From Sinonovacula constricta (Eukaryota > Mollusca > Bivalvia > Cardiida > Solecurtidae), in NCBI GenBank assembly GCA_007844125.1, contig CM017556.1, positions 80,511,564 to 80,575,563 of the forward strand: a DNA stretch of 64,000 nt, given 5' to 3'. A program made the position numbers and the translations under genes. Positions 14,045 through 25,589 of the stretch are shown here, in pieces. How positions within the stretch are numbered: position 1 is the first letter of the stretch; each line of letters begins with the position of its first letter. The notes below the pieces were generated by a model. It was not told the DNA's origin. It ran no database searches and saw only the letters and a program-made list of their open reading frames with translations.

Positions 14045-14440
14045 TTCATTATCTTCATGTAAGCATATTGCGGTATCTTTTCATTCAATTATTTGAAAAT
14101 ACTGCCTTATATTGTCATTCGATAATCTTAGCATATTGTCTTTTTTAGTAATTTGATTACCTAAGCATACTATGTTGTCATTTTGCTAATCTTAGCAAAC
14201 TTTCTCATCTTGTCATATTTTGTCATGCGATTACCTAAGTATTCTTTCTTGTCATTTGATAATCTAAGCGAACTGTGTGACGTCATTTGATTATCTAAGC
14301 GAACTGTGTGACGTCATTTGATAATCTAAGCGAACTGTGTGACGTCATTTGATAATCTAAGCGAACTGTGTGACGTCATTTGATTATCTAAGCATATTGT
14401 CTTATATTGTCATTTGATAACCAAAGCAAACTATCTTATC
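14045..14440. repeat. 31-bp tandem repeat with degenerate flanks
   Basis: A 31-bp unit, GAACTGTGTGACGTCATTTG followed by ATAATCTAAGC, is repeated about four times almost exactly between 14,270 and 14,395. Looser relatives of ATTTGATAATCTAAGC extend to both sides. Each exact unit contains the 8-bp palindrome TGACGTCA, a perfect CRE-like site. The array is specific to copy A. Confidence 0.85.
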
Positions 14441-16582
14441 TTGTGCCTGTAATGATGTATGTCTGGATACGAAAGGCATGGTCCCCAATTTACCAGTTCA
14501 TATTTGGCTAGGTTTATTTATATATTGATACTTTTGTGGGGGTGTTAATTTGGGCATCGTTTAGTCCCAGAGGATTCTAAATATATATGGTTTTAGTTCG
14601 AAAGAGAGGCGAAAAATAAATTTAATGCACAATCGGTGATATTTCATTTAAACTAGTATGCACGTCTTCGAGACGGAAACTTTGTTATTGCTGCCTATGC
14701 AATACATTTAAAATTCTGGTCAATATTAAAAAAAGAATACATACATAAAATAGCAAAAAAAATATATAATAGATAATTTTTAATCCGAAACAAAGATATT
14801 GTGATATAATTTTTCTATAAAGGTAAGTAATTAGTAAATTTATTTGTCACGACTCTATTCGTTTTATGGGTGCAATTTGCGTTAACATTATAATTAATTT
14901 TAAACGATGTGTGACCGAACTATAAAGACCACTCTTCTTATTAAGAAAAAGAGATGATGTGTATGTGGGGTAATACTATATGAGTACTGCATATTGTTCC
15001 ACATTGTAAAGTTTTACACTTTAAAAATATATCATCTGATAGCCATACACGTCTGTGTTGTTTCTGTTATCTAGTAACTCTAAAGAGTATGTCAGATAAA
15101 TGAAAGAAACATCATTGGCAAATATATGTTTGATGTTTTTCCCTGATCGCTATTCCCTAGTGTTAAATTAAACAACGGATATCATTATGTATATGACATC
15201 GATATATGCTGATTAAAGGTATAGTTTATAAATGTTATTATTATTGGATATCCAATTAGTAGTTGTTTCTTTCTTTTCAATATAGTTTTATTCGTTACAA
15301 GATTCACGCGGCCTGTAAATAGTTATTGTCGAGATAATGTTCGCATAGTCAATGATTTAGCTTTCTTTTTTACCTAAACAATTATGCTCGTCTTGGTAAT
15401 ATATAAAATTTTGCTGATGTTGTAATACTATTGTTGTTGTTTTGTTGTTTTAACGTCTGAATTTATCTCTAATGTATATTTGAAATTTGAACACTTTTTG
15501 ATAAAACTTAAAACAAACGCTGCTATTTGGCCATTTTACTTTTAAGTTTACATGTTACATTGACGAACGTAAAGACTTGTATTATAGTAACATAAGAATT
15601 TCTTAAAATTCTTGCTGATTATCGATTAATCTTTTCCTTTTTGCTTTTCGACCAAATTTGACTCCTTTTATTATTGATTGTTTCTTGCTAACAAAATAAC
15701 AGCAGACAGTCAATTTTATTATTAGATACAAATTAAACAACTCATCTAACGATACAAGCAGCACTAATATAAATATACAGAATAAATACAGAAATATAAT
15801 TTGTTTCCTTAGAAACAAAAACAAATAAAAAATCAACACATGGCCATGACTTCGATGAAGTTGAAAGTCTCTGTAGTCTAACAGATCAATACAAAGGTTT
15901 CTTCTGTTTCTTTGTCCAATAGTTTTGAAGACTGGTTCCCGTTTTTACACCATGTTCCCTAGATAAGTTGCATATCAAGTTCATGTTCGTCTCGTTGTTT
16001 ACGAGATGTTCCGGTGCTAACGAAACTAGTAACACATTAAGCTTCAAAAACGTACATTCAGGTAGACAAATACATAAATCTAGCTTAATTCATCATCATT
16101 ATGTTGGGTTCAAGGTCCAATATATATCTAACGGAGTTCACTTGACATCATTATATCCTTCACAGTGTAGTATGACAGAGCTATCAAAACATGATTCATT
16201 AGTTAGTTGATAAGTTAAATTTGCACAGAACACATGTTGCCGGGTACCTTGACACTTATTCCATCTGAATTATCCCATTTAAACGGTTAGAAAAAAAAAC
16301 AACAACATAAAACACAAATACGAACATGAGATGGCCATGCATTTAGTTTATATTTAATTATGTAAATGTGCGTGGCATATAAAATGAGTGCTATACAAAA
16401 CGAAGTACAACGTCTTACAAAAAAAATAAAGTTTAACATTTAGTTTGTAATATTAAGTATTTCAGTAGGTCGTCAGACTTCCTGGAAGTTGTACATTTAA
16501 GTACTATACAAAATGAATGACAACCTCTTAGTTTAGCATTTGGTAAGAAGTATGTCTTAAATGCTTTTGTACGTTTTATGAC

Positions 16583-16619
16583 GTTCTAAATAATCGAACA
16601 TATATGCAATTAAACCTGT
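16583..16619. repeat. Single diverged copy of the 37-bp unit in copy B
   Basis: GTTCTAAATAATCGAACATA followed by TATGCAATTAAACCTG aligns with one unit of the nine-copy array at 1,157-1,489. The following bases TTTACCTATTG, then CTTACAGCTG, match the right flank of that array, so this is the unexpanded state. Confidence 0.8.
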
Positions 16620-17982
16620 TTACCTATTGTCTTACAGCTGTATTACCATTTCGACATTAATTATCACATTGACAGAAACCATATGCGTATGTGTAACTGA
16701 TTAGTCAGGATTTATTATTTTCACTCACTTTTATTAATTGACAGATTTTTTTAAAGCTAACGTGACTGTTCACTTATCGGGAGTAAACTCCTACACATAA
16801 CGTCAGAAATGTTACGAGACGGTTTTCTGCTGTAATGAGTCGAATCGATTAATGGAAGCGGGAGAACTATTGATTTATTGTTAAATTGATGATGGAAAGC
16901 CCAATAAAATGATAAGATTAACTAAAATCAGCATTACTCTTACTTAATTGGACGTCTCTGACTGATGTTAACCTCATGTTTGTTTTGATAATTTATATTT
17001 ATTGCATTTGAACGAAGCAACACGCTTAATAGAATGACACCTTATTAAAGTAGTTGAAATGTATAATAACAAAAACACAACATTATTACCATGATGATTA
17101 TTGTAAACCAACACTCATCGTATTAAGATACCATTAAAATGAAGCTGTTATAAAATAGGTTTGACCTAAGTTAACAATCAAAAGAATAAATCTGGACAAG
17201 ACTAATACAGCATCAACACTTTTACTTAGCAAATTTCTACAGATAATGCTGCGAAGGTAGATTCGCTGAGCGTGAAGCACGAAGCGCATCTTAGCGTGTG
17301 CAGTGAATATTGAATAAACTTGTAATAACAAAACATGTTTAAGCATCTTTGCGATTCTATGTTGTAAATTTCTCGTGCTTGGTAGCTTACCATATTAAAA
17401 TTGCAGACCTTTGTTAATTTACAAAGGTATAAGTCAAGACAAGACTACAAAGGAATAAACTTTTTAATTCAGCGTTTTCTGCTGACAGATTGGGAAGGTA
17501 GATTCGATTAGCTGAATGGACCGAAGCGCATCTTAGGGTTTAACGAAGTTTGTACAGAACAAATGTGTCGAAAGTCGAGTCGTTACTTTAAGTAGGCGTT
17601 TTGAAATTGTACGTGTGAATCCGAAGAGTAAGTATATTAAGCATATAAAAGTTAACTTATAACCTTCTTTTTATAATTTAATTATAATTGAAGGATGTAC
17701 GTCGAAATTTGCTATAAGTCGCGCTCTACATGTAAATAATAATGCTGGCAACATCGTAATCGATGACTGCAGATAAGGAAAGGAAACCGTGCTTATATGG
17801 TGTAACAAAACGGTATATATTTGGCAACAATGGTTTACACTAATTTTATACCAAAATGTGAATAACAATTACTGGGACCTAAACGTGAAGAACTGCGATA
17901 AAATATCAAAAAATGTTGCTCAATAACAAAACAAGTTTGACTTGGTTCTCTTCATATCTTTCTAAAATAACTGTAAAACTCT

Positions 17983-18709
17983 TCTTACGACCGGGTGTCG
18001 CTATATAAGTTTATTTATAAAATGGCACGGTTACTAAACGACGAACTGGTGTAACAGAAAGAACAAGCCAGCAACACACTAGTACAATAATGTTTTATTT
18101 TAATAAACAATTAAAAATATGGCGTAATAAAACAATAACAAATAAATGAAACAAAATTTCAGAAGGCAAAATAAATATTAGCTTACAGTTTGTCCCTTTA
18201 GGAGGTGTCCCTTTGACAATGCAACAAATAATTCAACGTCGAATAATCCTGAAGAGTTATTGGTAGAATGTCCTCGTAGATAAGCACAGTTGAAATAATC
18301 CAAAGGTAGAACAATACACGAAATTTAATTATATAACACTTTAATATTTATGTCACTGTAGAATATAGTAAGTCCACGTAAGTTCCAACACAGAAAGATT
18401 TAAGATAGAAGCTGCAAGTATTTCCAAATTATATGTCCAATCTCTAAAGCATTTTTTTTATTCAAACTTCCAAACTTCCAAACTTACTTTAATTCGGCAA
18501 ACGCCCTTATATATACCCAAAAAATTTCCAAAACATTCACGTACCCAGAACATTCTCGAAAACCAGTTAAAAATAAACAACTGAACTTTCTAGCATGATC
18601 CTTTTCTTCTAGCAGTTACGCGAATGCTACGTCATCAAAACCACAACGCTAAACAACCCTTAACCTGACTAGCGTAACCTTAAACGCTGGAATACTTTTG
18701 TACATAACA
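17983..18709 (-). mobile_element. Solo LTR (Ty3/gypsy-like), 727 bp, minus strand
   Basis: On the minus strand it starts TGTTATGTAC and carries a TATA-box-like GGTATATATAAGGG about 200 bp in, with AATAAA-type signals further down. It ends near CCCGGTCGTAAGA, so the expected terminal CA appears mutated. It is flanked by CTCT direct repeats at 17,979-17,982 and 18,710-18,713. Copy A preserves the empty site, a single CTCT at 3,258-3,261 within the same flanks. No internal region or partner LTR is present, which fits LTR-LTR recombination. The class is inferred from layout, not from protein. Confidence 0.75.
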
Positions 18710-19817
18710 CTCTCTGGAGCAGAAATGGTAATGACACGGGAGTCTTATGATAATCTAAAGATGAACTTTTGGCAGAGCGGCAACACTGTTCCATTTTACA
18801 CGTACGAATGCACCGAGAGTTTAATTTTCTTTTTCCCCTAAAACAGTACATTTTTAATGAACTACTCACCATGAACTTTTGTAAGCTTCTTTCTCGTCTT
18901 TCTTTTCCCCGTATTCTCTCTTACCATTTTTTAGAAACATTTTAAAAAAGTTAAATATAAGGAACTTCAAAGTAAATTCTCAACGTTTTGGTATGTCGTA
19001 GTTCTGACAAGATGCCCCTGTTGTCATTTACAAAACGTCTTATAGATAAGCGGAAAAATGTTTAAGTTTTAGTTACCTTCGTCAAATATCGAAACAGAGA
19101 AAATTAAAACCACGCAATATATGAAAGAATAGAAAAATAAATACGAGTTAACAGCCTAAAACAATAGCTATTGAACCCATCTTGAATCCGATTCATTAAA
19201 ACAGTGCGCTTGCAAAAAAAAGTCGGCTATTAACCTTTCTCGCGGGTAAGTGCAATTTTTATGAAGATACAAAATTTGTTTTGTCGTCAAATTGTAAGTA
19301 AAAGGGTATTAAAGAAGAGCATAAAATAATACCGCCGCTATGAATCTAATTCTTTATCTAATTTACAGACGAATGTAATTACAACCGAAATGTGGGTACC
19401 ATAGTTTGTCAGTATTTATATGTAGATAAGCAGGACTGTATTGTTTGTCTTTAGTTAATTGTTAATTTGTTATTGGTTGTGATCGTTTTAACGACGTAGT
19501 TAATTTGTAGACCTGAATACAAGTCTAGACACAAATCGTAAGGAATTAGTGTATAGTCTCACCGTATTCAGCTGCAAGGTTGGTAAAGACGAAACTGGAG
19601 AGAAGAATGTCCGGATTTCGAGTTTCTTTCTGAGTTGACTGATTTTTAGGCAAAGTATTTCGTCTGAATATTTTGTAGATCTTTTATTCAATGGGATTGA
19701 ATCCAATATATTAAGCAATAGACGGATTAGATAAGAAAACATGTCTTTCAGTCGGCGTTTAAAGTTGAAATATACTAACCAGATTGTGGTTGGTCTGTTT
19801 CAAGTATTAAATAAAAA

Positions 19818-20315
19818 TCCAATGCATTGTAAACAAATCCGAATGCGAATGAGATAGTATGTTCTTCTGGAAACGTCCGATACGTATATTATATTGGATT
19901 AAATGTATTTTTAAGAAAACAAAGACTTATATGATAAAATACATGCAGAATTTAAATATATACGTTAATTATTACTTTTCAATTTGACGCAAAATAACGT
20001 AGGCTGATTAATGTATCTCCTTTGAAGAATCATTTATGATTCCGTTCTATTTTTAACTTATAATATTCCGTTCTCTTTTTAGCTTAGTGACGTATATATT
20101 TATGTGGTACCGCCACCTAGCGTCTGAATGTTGTCAATTCTTAACTTGTACATTAGTAATTTGTGACTAGAGAATTGTGACTGTGAGATTTGTAACTTGT
20201 AAATTGTAAGCGAACATAATATTTGTGACTTGATAATTGTGACTTGAGATTTCTAATTTCCAAATTGGTTACGAAAAATATGAATTAGATACTTGTAAAA
20301 ACGAGGTTTGTGAAG
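19818..20315 (+). repeat. Left long inverted arm
   Basis: This ~500-bp arm is the reverse complement of 22,803-23,270 along most of its length. Landmarks are AATCCGAATGCGAATG, GTCCGATACGTATATTA, GAAGAATCATTTATGATTCCG and GTAACTTGTAAATTGTAAGCG. It contains GTGACTTG/ATTGTGACT phrases repeated every 20-30 bp near its inner end, which borders the satellite array. Confidence 0.88.
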
Positions 20316-20317
20316 TT

Positions 20318-22797
20318 GGCTGGGAATTGGGAATTGGGTATTGGGTATTCAATATCCAGATACAACCGAATACCCAGCCAGCTAGGAATTGGGTATTCGC
20401 GAATTCCTAGATACAACCGAATACCCAGCTAGCTAGGTATTGGGTATTGAATATAGAGCTGCAGTCGTATTCCGAGCTGTCTAGGAATTGGGTATTCGAA
20501 ATATCAATGCAGAGTTTGAATATCGTGCTAGACCTGAATACCTATCTGGCTGGGAATTGGGTATTCGAAATACATTCTGTAAAGAAACTATTCAAAGCAG
20601 ATTTGAATATCGAGCTAGACATGAATACCCAGCTGGCTGGGAATTGGGTATTCAAAATATTTTTATTTTTTGAACAATTCAACGCAGAGTTTGAATATCG
20701 AGCTAGACCTGAATACCGAGCTGGCTGGGAATTGGGTATTCGAAATATTTTCTGTAAAAATACTATTAAACGCAGAGTTTGAATATCGACCTAGAGCCGA
20801 ATACCTATCTGGCTGGGAATTGGGTATTCAAAATATTTTTTTTTAATAGAAACTTTTTAAGCAGAGTTTGAATATCGAGCTAGACCTGAATACCTATCTG
20901 GCTGGGAATTGGGTATTCGAAAAAATTTTCTTATAGAAACAATTAAACGCAGATTCTGAATATCGAGCTAGACCTGAATACCGAGCTGGCTGGGAATTGG
21001 GTATTCGAAATATTTTCTGTAAAAATACTTTTAAACGCAGAACTTGAATATCGAGCTAGAGCCGAATACCTATCTGGCTGGGAATTGGGTATTCGAAAAA
21101 AAAAAAATTAATAGAAACTTTTTAAGCAGAGTTTGAATATCGAGCTAGAGCCGAATACCTATCTGGCTGGGAATTGGGTATTCAAAATACTTTTTTAATA
21201 GAAACTTTTTAAGCAGAGTTTGAATATCGAGCTACACCTGAATATCTATCTGGCTGGGAATTGGGTATTCGAAATTTTTTTCTTATAGAAACAATTAAAC
21301 GCAGATTCTGAATATCGAGCTAGACCTAAATACCGAGCTGGCTGGGAATTGGGTATTCGAAATATTTTCTGTAAAAATACTTTTAAACGCAGAGTTTGAA
21401 TATCGAGCTAGAGCCGAATACCTATCTGGCTGGGAATTGGGTATTCGAAAAAAAATTTTTAATAGAAACTTTTTAAGCAGAGTTTGAATATCGACCTAGA
21501 GCCGAATACCTATCTGGCTGGGAATTAGGTATTCAGAGTTTGAATATCGAGCTAGACCTGAATACCTATCTGGCTTGGAATTGGGTATTCGAAAAAAAAT
21601 TCTTATAGAAACAATTAAACGCAGATTCTGAATATCGAGCTAGACCTGAATACCGAGCTGGCTGGGAATTGGGTATTCGAAATATTTTCTGTAAAAATAC
21701 TTTTAAACGCAGAGTTTGAATATCGAGCTAGAGCCGAATACCTATCTGGCTGGGAATTGGGTATTCGAAAAAAAAATTTAATAGAAACTTTTTAAGCAGA
21801 GTTTGAATATCGAGCTAGACCTGAATACCTAGCTGGCTGGGAATTGGGTATTCAAAATATTTTTATTCTAGGAACAATTGAACGCATATTTTGAATATCG
21901 AGCTAGACCTGAATACCTATCTGGCTGGGAATTGGGTATTCGAATTTTTTTTCTTATAAAAACAATTGAACGCAGATTCTGAATATCGAGCTAGACCTGA
22001 ATACCGAGCTGGCTGGGAATTGGGTATTTGAAATATTTTCTGTAAAAAATACTATTAAACGCAGAGTTTGAATATCGAGCTAGAGCCGAATACCTATCTG
22101 GCTGGGAATTGGATATTCGACATATTTTTTTTTTAATAGAAACTTTTTAAGCAGAGTTTGAATATCGAGCTAGACCTGAATACCTAGCTGGCTGGGAATT
22201 AGGTATTCAAAATATTTTTATTCTAGGAACAATTGAACGCATATTTTGAATATCGAGCTAGACCTGAATACCGAGCTGGCTGGGAATTGGGTATTCGAAA
22301 TTTGTTTCTTATAAAAACAATTGAACGCATATTCTGAATATCGAGCTAGACCTGAATACCGAGCTGGCTGGGAATTGGGTATTCGAAATATTTTCTGTAA
22401 AAAATACTATTAAACGCAGAGTTTGAATATCGAGCTAGAGCCGAATACCTATCTGGCTGGGAATTGGGTATTCGACATATTTTTTTTTTAAAGAAACTTT
22501 TTAAGCAGAGTTTGAATATCGAGCTAGACCTGAATACCTAGCTGGCTGGGAATTGGGTATTCAAAATGTTTTTATTCTAGGAACAATTGAACGCATATTT
22601 TGAATATCGAGCTAGACCTGAATACCGAGCTGGCTGGGAATTGGGTATTCGAAATATTTTTAGTATAGAAACTATTCAAGCAGAGTGTCAATATCGAGCT
22701 AGGCCTGAATAACCAGCTGGGAATTAGGTATTCGAAATATTTTTAGTATAGGGACTATTCATCGCCGAGTTTGAATATCGAGCTGGAGCTGGTTACC
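20318..22797 (+). repeat. 88-bp satellite array, forward orientation (~26 monomers)
   Basis: Monomers of 87-88 bp (the landmark GAATATCG is at 20,518, 20,605, 20,693 and 20,781) share GAATATCGAGCTAGA(CC/GC), then GAATACC, then TGGCTGGGAATTGGGTATTC and an A/T-rich linker. GAATACC and GGGTATTC in each monomer are inverted, so single strands can fold. Linkers alternate between several types. The 111-residue open frame at 20,447-20,782 only reflects absence of stops in the monomer and is mirrored at 29,188-29,499; I do not call it a gene. Confidence 0.95.
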
Positions 22798-22802
22798 TAG
22801 CT

Positions 22803-23270
22803 TTGCATAAACACGTTCGTTTTTACCTTTATCTATTTCTCGTATTCAATTTGGAAATTACAAATTTCAAGTCTCACTTATCAGGTCACACATTTTATGT
22901 TCGCTTACATTTTACAAGTTACAAAACTCAAAGTCACAATTCTCAAGTCACAAATTACTAATGTATAAGTTAATAACTGACAACCTTCAGACGCTAGCTG
23001 TCGGTACCACATAAATAAATATAGAACGGAATCATAAATGATTCTTCAAAAGAGATACAATAAAAAACAGCCAACGTTATTTGGCATCAAATTAAACGCG
23101 TTGTCTTTTGCCTAAAGTAGTTATTAATGAATGTTTTATAATTCTGCAAGTAATTTTACCATTTAAGTCTTTGATTTCTTAAAACTACATTCAATCCAAT
23201 TTAATATACGTATCGGACTTTTCCAGATGAACATACTAACACATTCGCATTCGGATTTACAGTGCATTGA
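22803..23270 (-). repeat. Right long inverted arm
   Basis: Reverse complement of 19,818-20,315. The order reads GCATAAACACGTTCG, CGGAATCATAAATGATTC, CCAACGTTATTTGGCATCAA, then CATTCGCATTCGGATTTACA. Arms differ by small indels, estimated by eye at about 80-85 percent identity, so they are not a recent copy or an assembly fold-back. Confidence 0.88.
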
Positions 23271-23317
23271 AATTGAACTACATCAACAGGGGTACGTGAT
23301 GTAGTGAACATGCTTTC

Positions 23318-23640
23318 CCCAGAGTCAGGTGATAATGTAGCACAGTTGCTAGAACACCTGCCTCAAATGCAGGAGGTCTTGGGTTCGACCCCCGCCCTCG
23401 GTAATAGGATTTTTCCAGCTTTTTTAGTGGCGTCAGAATGGGTTCTTCAGAGAACCCTGTGGAGCAGGAAAAGGCTAGGTACTGGTAGTTCTGTTGATGC
23501 CTGGCTAAATATAAGGAAGGTTAAAAGCTCTCTGTCCAGGTAGACCAGGTGGTAGAGCACCTGATTACGGAGGAGGTCTTGGGTTCGAACTCAATACTTT
23601 GTACCGGTAACGGAATTTTGCCAGCTCGGATCACTCCGGT
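23318..23640 (+). mobile_element. Dimeric tRNA-like SINE or repeat
   Basis: Two tRNA-like heads lie in tandem. The first has GATAATGTAGCACAGTTGCT as A-box region and GGGTTCGACCCCC as B box (23,330-23,400). The second has CAGGTGGTAGAGCACCTG and GGGTTCGAACTC (23,538-23,595). Both are followed by GGTAA(T/C)(A/G)GGATTTT(T/G)CCAGCT, so the same sequence is repeated. Acceptor stems do not pair, which rules out a working tRNA. Confidence 0.75.
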
Positions 23641-23699
23641 TAAATTAGGATATATGCAGTTTTATGCAGTTAAATGAAAACGGGTGGGGCCAGAGAGGT

Positions 23700-24930
23700 T
23701 GATAGGGGATTGGGGGGTGGGGCGGTTGTGTAGGGGCTGTCAGATCTCGACCTGAGAGATAAAATTATGCGAACACTATTTGAACCGATTCATACAGTTT
23801 GAGGAAAAAGTAGAGACGTGTAAATATAGACCGACTTTTATTGGTGCATGTCTACAGTACATGTCACGAATGATATATGTATAACTAGTCATATCATGAT
23901 CCCCATTTAAGTACAGAATAATATCCCTAAAATTGTATAGCACAAAAATAATATGTGTGTCTGATTCTGTCAGTAAGAAACTCACAACTTGGAAATACAG
24001 ACAAACGCGGACGAGTTGAAGCTGTACGTTCTGTTTGTAGATGGACATTCCCGTGTTAGAAGCGCCCTTTGCGTCCTATTGTCGAACTGGTGTTATGCAA
24101 TGTACATTTTAAATTTGCGCCTCCAGATTAGTAACTTGTAATTTAGATTCAAGAAATGTAAAATGTATTCGTGATTCTTCCAGCGATTTGTAAATTGTAT
24201 ATGCAGGAAATGTGAAATTGTTCAAATGTAATGTTGAAATGTGAACATTTTCATGTGATACTAGTTTATAAAATTTAGGATGTAATTAGATAGCGGTATT
24301 TAGCATGCGCGATGTTGCAATCTACAAATTGACATTAGATGTAACTAATCCATGTATTGAAAGTTAGAAATAGTAATAAGAATATTGGTGGATATCCACT
24401 TCCGTACATAGTAACCACAAATAGTACAAACTCGCCTTTCTCTCCAACCCAAATACATGCTAAGTCTCCGCACCCTTTGTGTAGCACGAGGTCTAAGTAT
24501 GCGCCGGGCGGGACATAACTAGGGAGATCTAGTGCCCTACATTCATGCAGGGTCATCCCTATACCCATCCCTAATTTGAAAATCGATCACTTACAATCTT
24601 ATTTTTGAAGGGAAATATTTTGTTGCAAACTAATCAAGGAAGATATGGGGGATATGCAGTGTTATCTTTAAAAACTATTTATGGCGATTTGGAACTTAAA
24701 GCAACACCAGCCTGACAGCGCTGTGCTCAAGGTACAACAGACAATAAGCACTTTTGTCTTGAGTACACTAACACTAAAAGGAACAAACAGGTTTGACCGA
24801 AATCTAGGAACTGCTTCAACGACAACATAAATGGAAAGGTCACCTTCATCATTAAAATGAAAATCTCTTCAGCCATTGGTAAACTGTCTATGTCACTCTC
24901 AGCAACAATGTTTTAGATGTCTACGGTACA
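23700..24930. other. Spacer between inverted arrays, no gene seen
   Basis: Contains a G-rich stretch (23,690-23,735, GGGGATTGGGGGGTGGGGCGG). A segment at 24,303-24,412 (GCGATGTTGCAATCTACAAATT, then GGTGGATATCCACTTCCGTA) resembles the outer right end of the block at 29,690-29,745 in the same orientation, suggesting a nested or partial second copy. Open frames on the minus strand (90 and 77 residues) show no recognisable domain. Confidence 0.6.
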
Positions 24931-25510
24931 ACTTTTTATGTCTTCGTCGGCAACACAATTAAAGTATCCGTCGGCAACATTCGTCAATGATCCGTCATAA
25001 TCAAAAATGTCACTGTCGCCAAAGGTATCACAGAATTTATCAATTATTTAATTCATAGTCGGCAACACGTTTCAAGTCTAGGCAAGCTGTTGAATTCACT
25101 GTCGGCAAAATTTTACATTATCCGTCGGCAATACATTTCCGGTTTCCGTCGGCAATACTATTCAATCCACTGTTGGTAAAACACATTTTAGTCTTCGTCT
25201 GCAAAATTAACACTCCGTCGGCATATTTATTGAGATCTCTAACGGCTGCACCGTCTATAACATTCTATTTCCGTCGGAAATAGAGTCTGCATTATTCTGC
25301 ATGCCGATCAAAATACCCACCTAAAATGCTTAATTAAAGTATCCGTCGGCAACATTCGTCAATGATCCGTCATAATCAAAAATGTCACTGTCGCCAAAGG
25401 TATCACAGAATTTATCAATTATTTAATTCATGCCGATCAAAATACCCACCTAAAATGCTTAAATTAATCGCCGGCAAAATCATTCGGACTCCGTCGGCAA
25501 CAATTTCTTA
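24930..25510. repeat. Cluster of CCGTCGGCAA motifs with an internal ~100-bp duplication
   Basis: About a dozen copies of (C)CGTCGGCAA or one-base variants lie at irregular 20-60 bp intervals, for example near 24,946, 24,969, 25,058, 25,101, 25,119, 25,147, 25,215, 25,342 and 25,492. A ~100-bp segment starting AATTAAAGTATCCGTCGGCA is repeated almost exactly near 24,958 and 25,332. A 30-bp segment beginning GCCGATCAAAATACCCACCT occurs at about 25,303 and 25,433. It sits between the two inverted satellite arrays. Confidence 0.8.
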
Positions 25511-25589
25511 CGGATAATAAAACAATATGACGATAAGTCAACATTTTTTTATGCCCGCAATGGCATGGCAATGTATTTGTCCGTATGTA

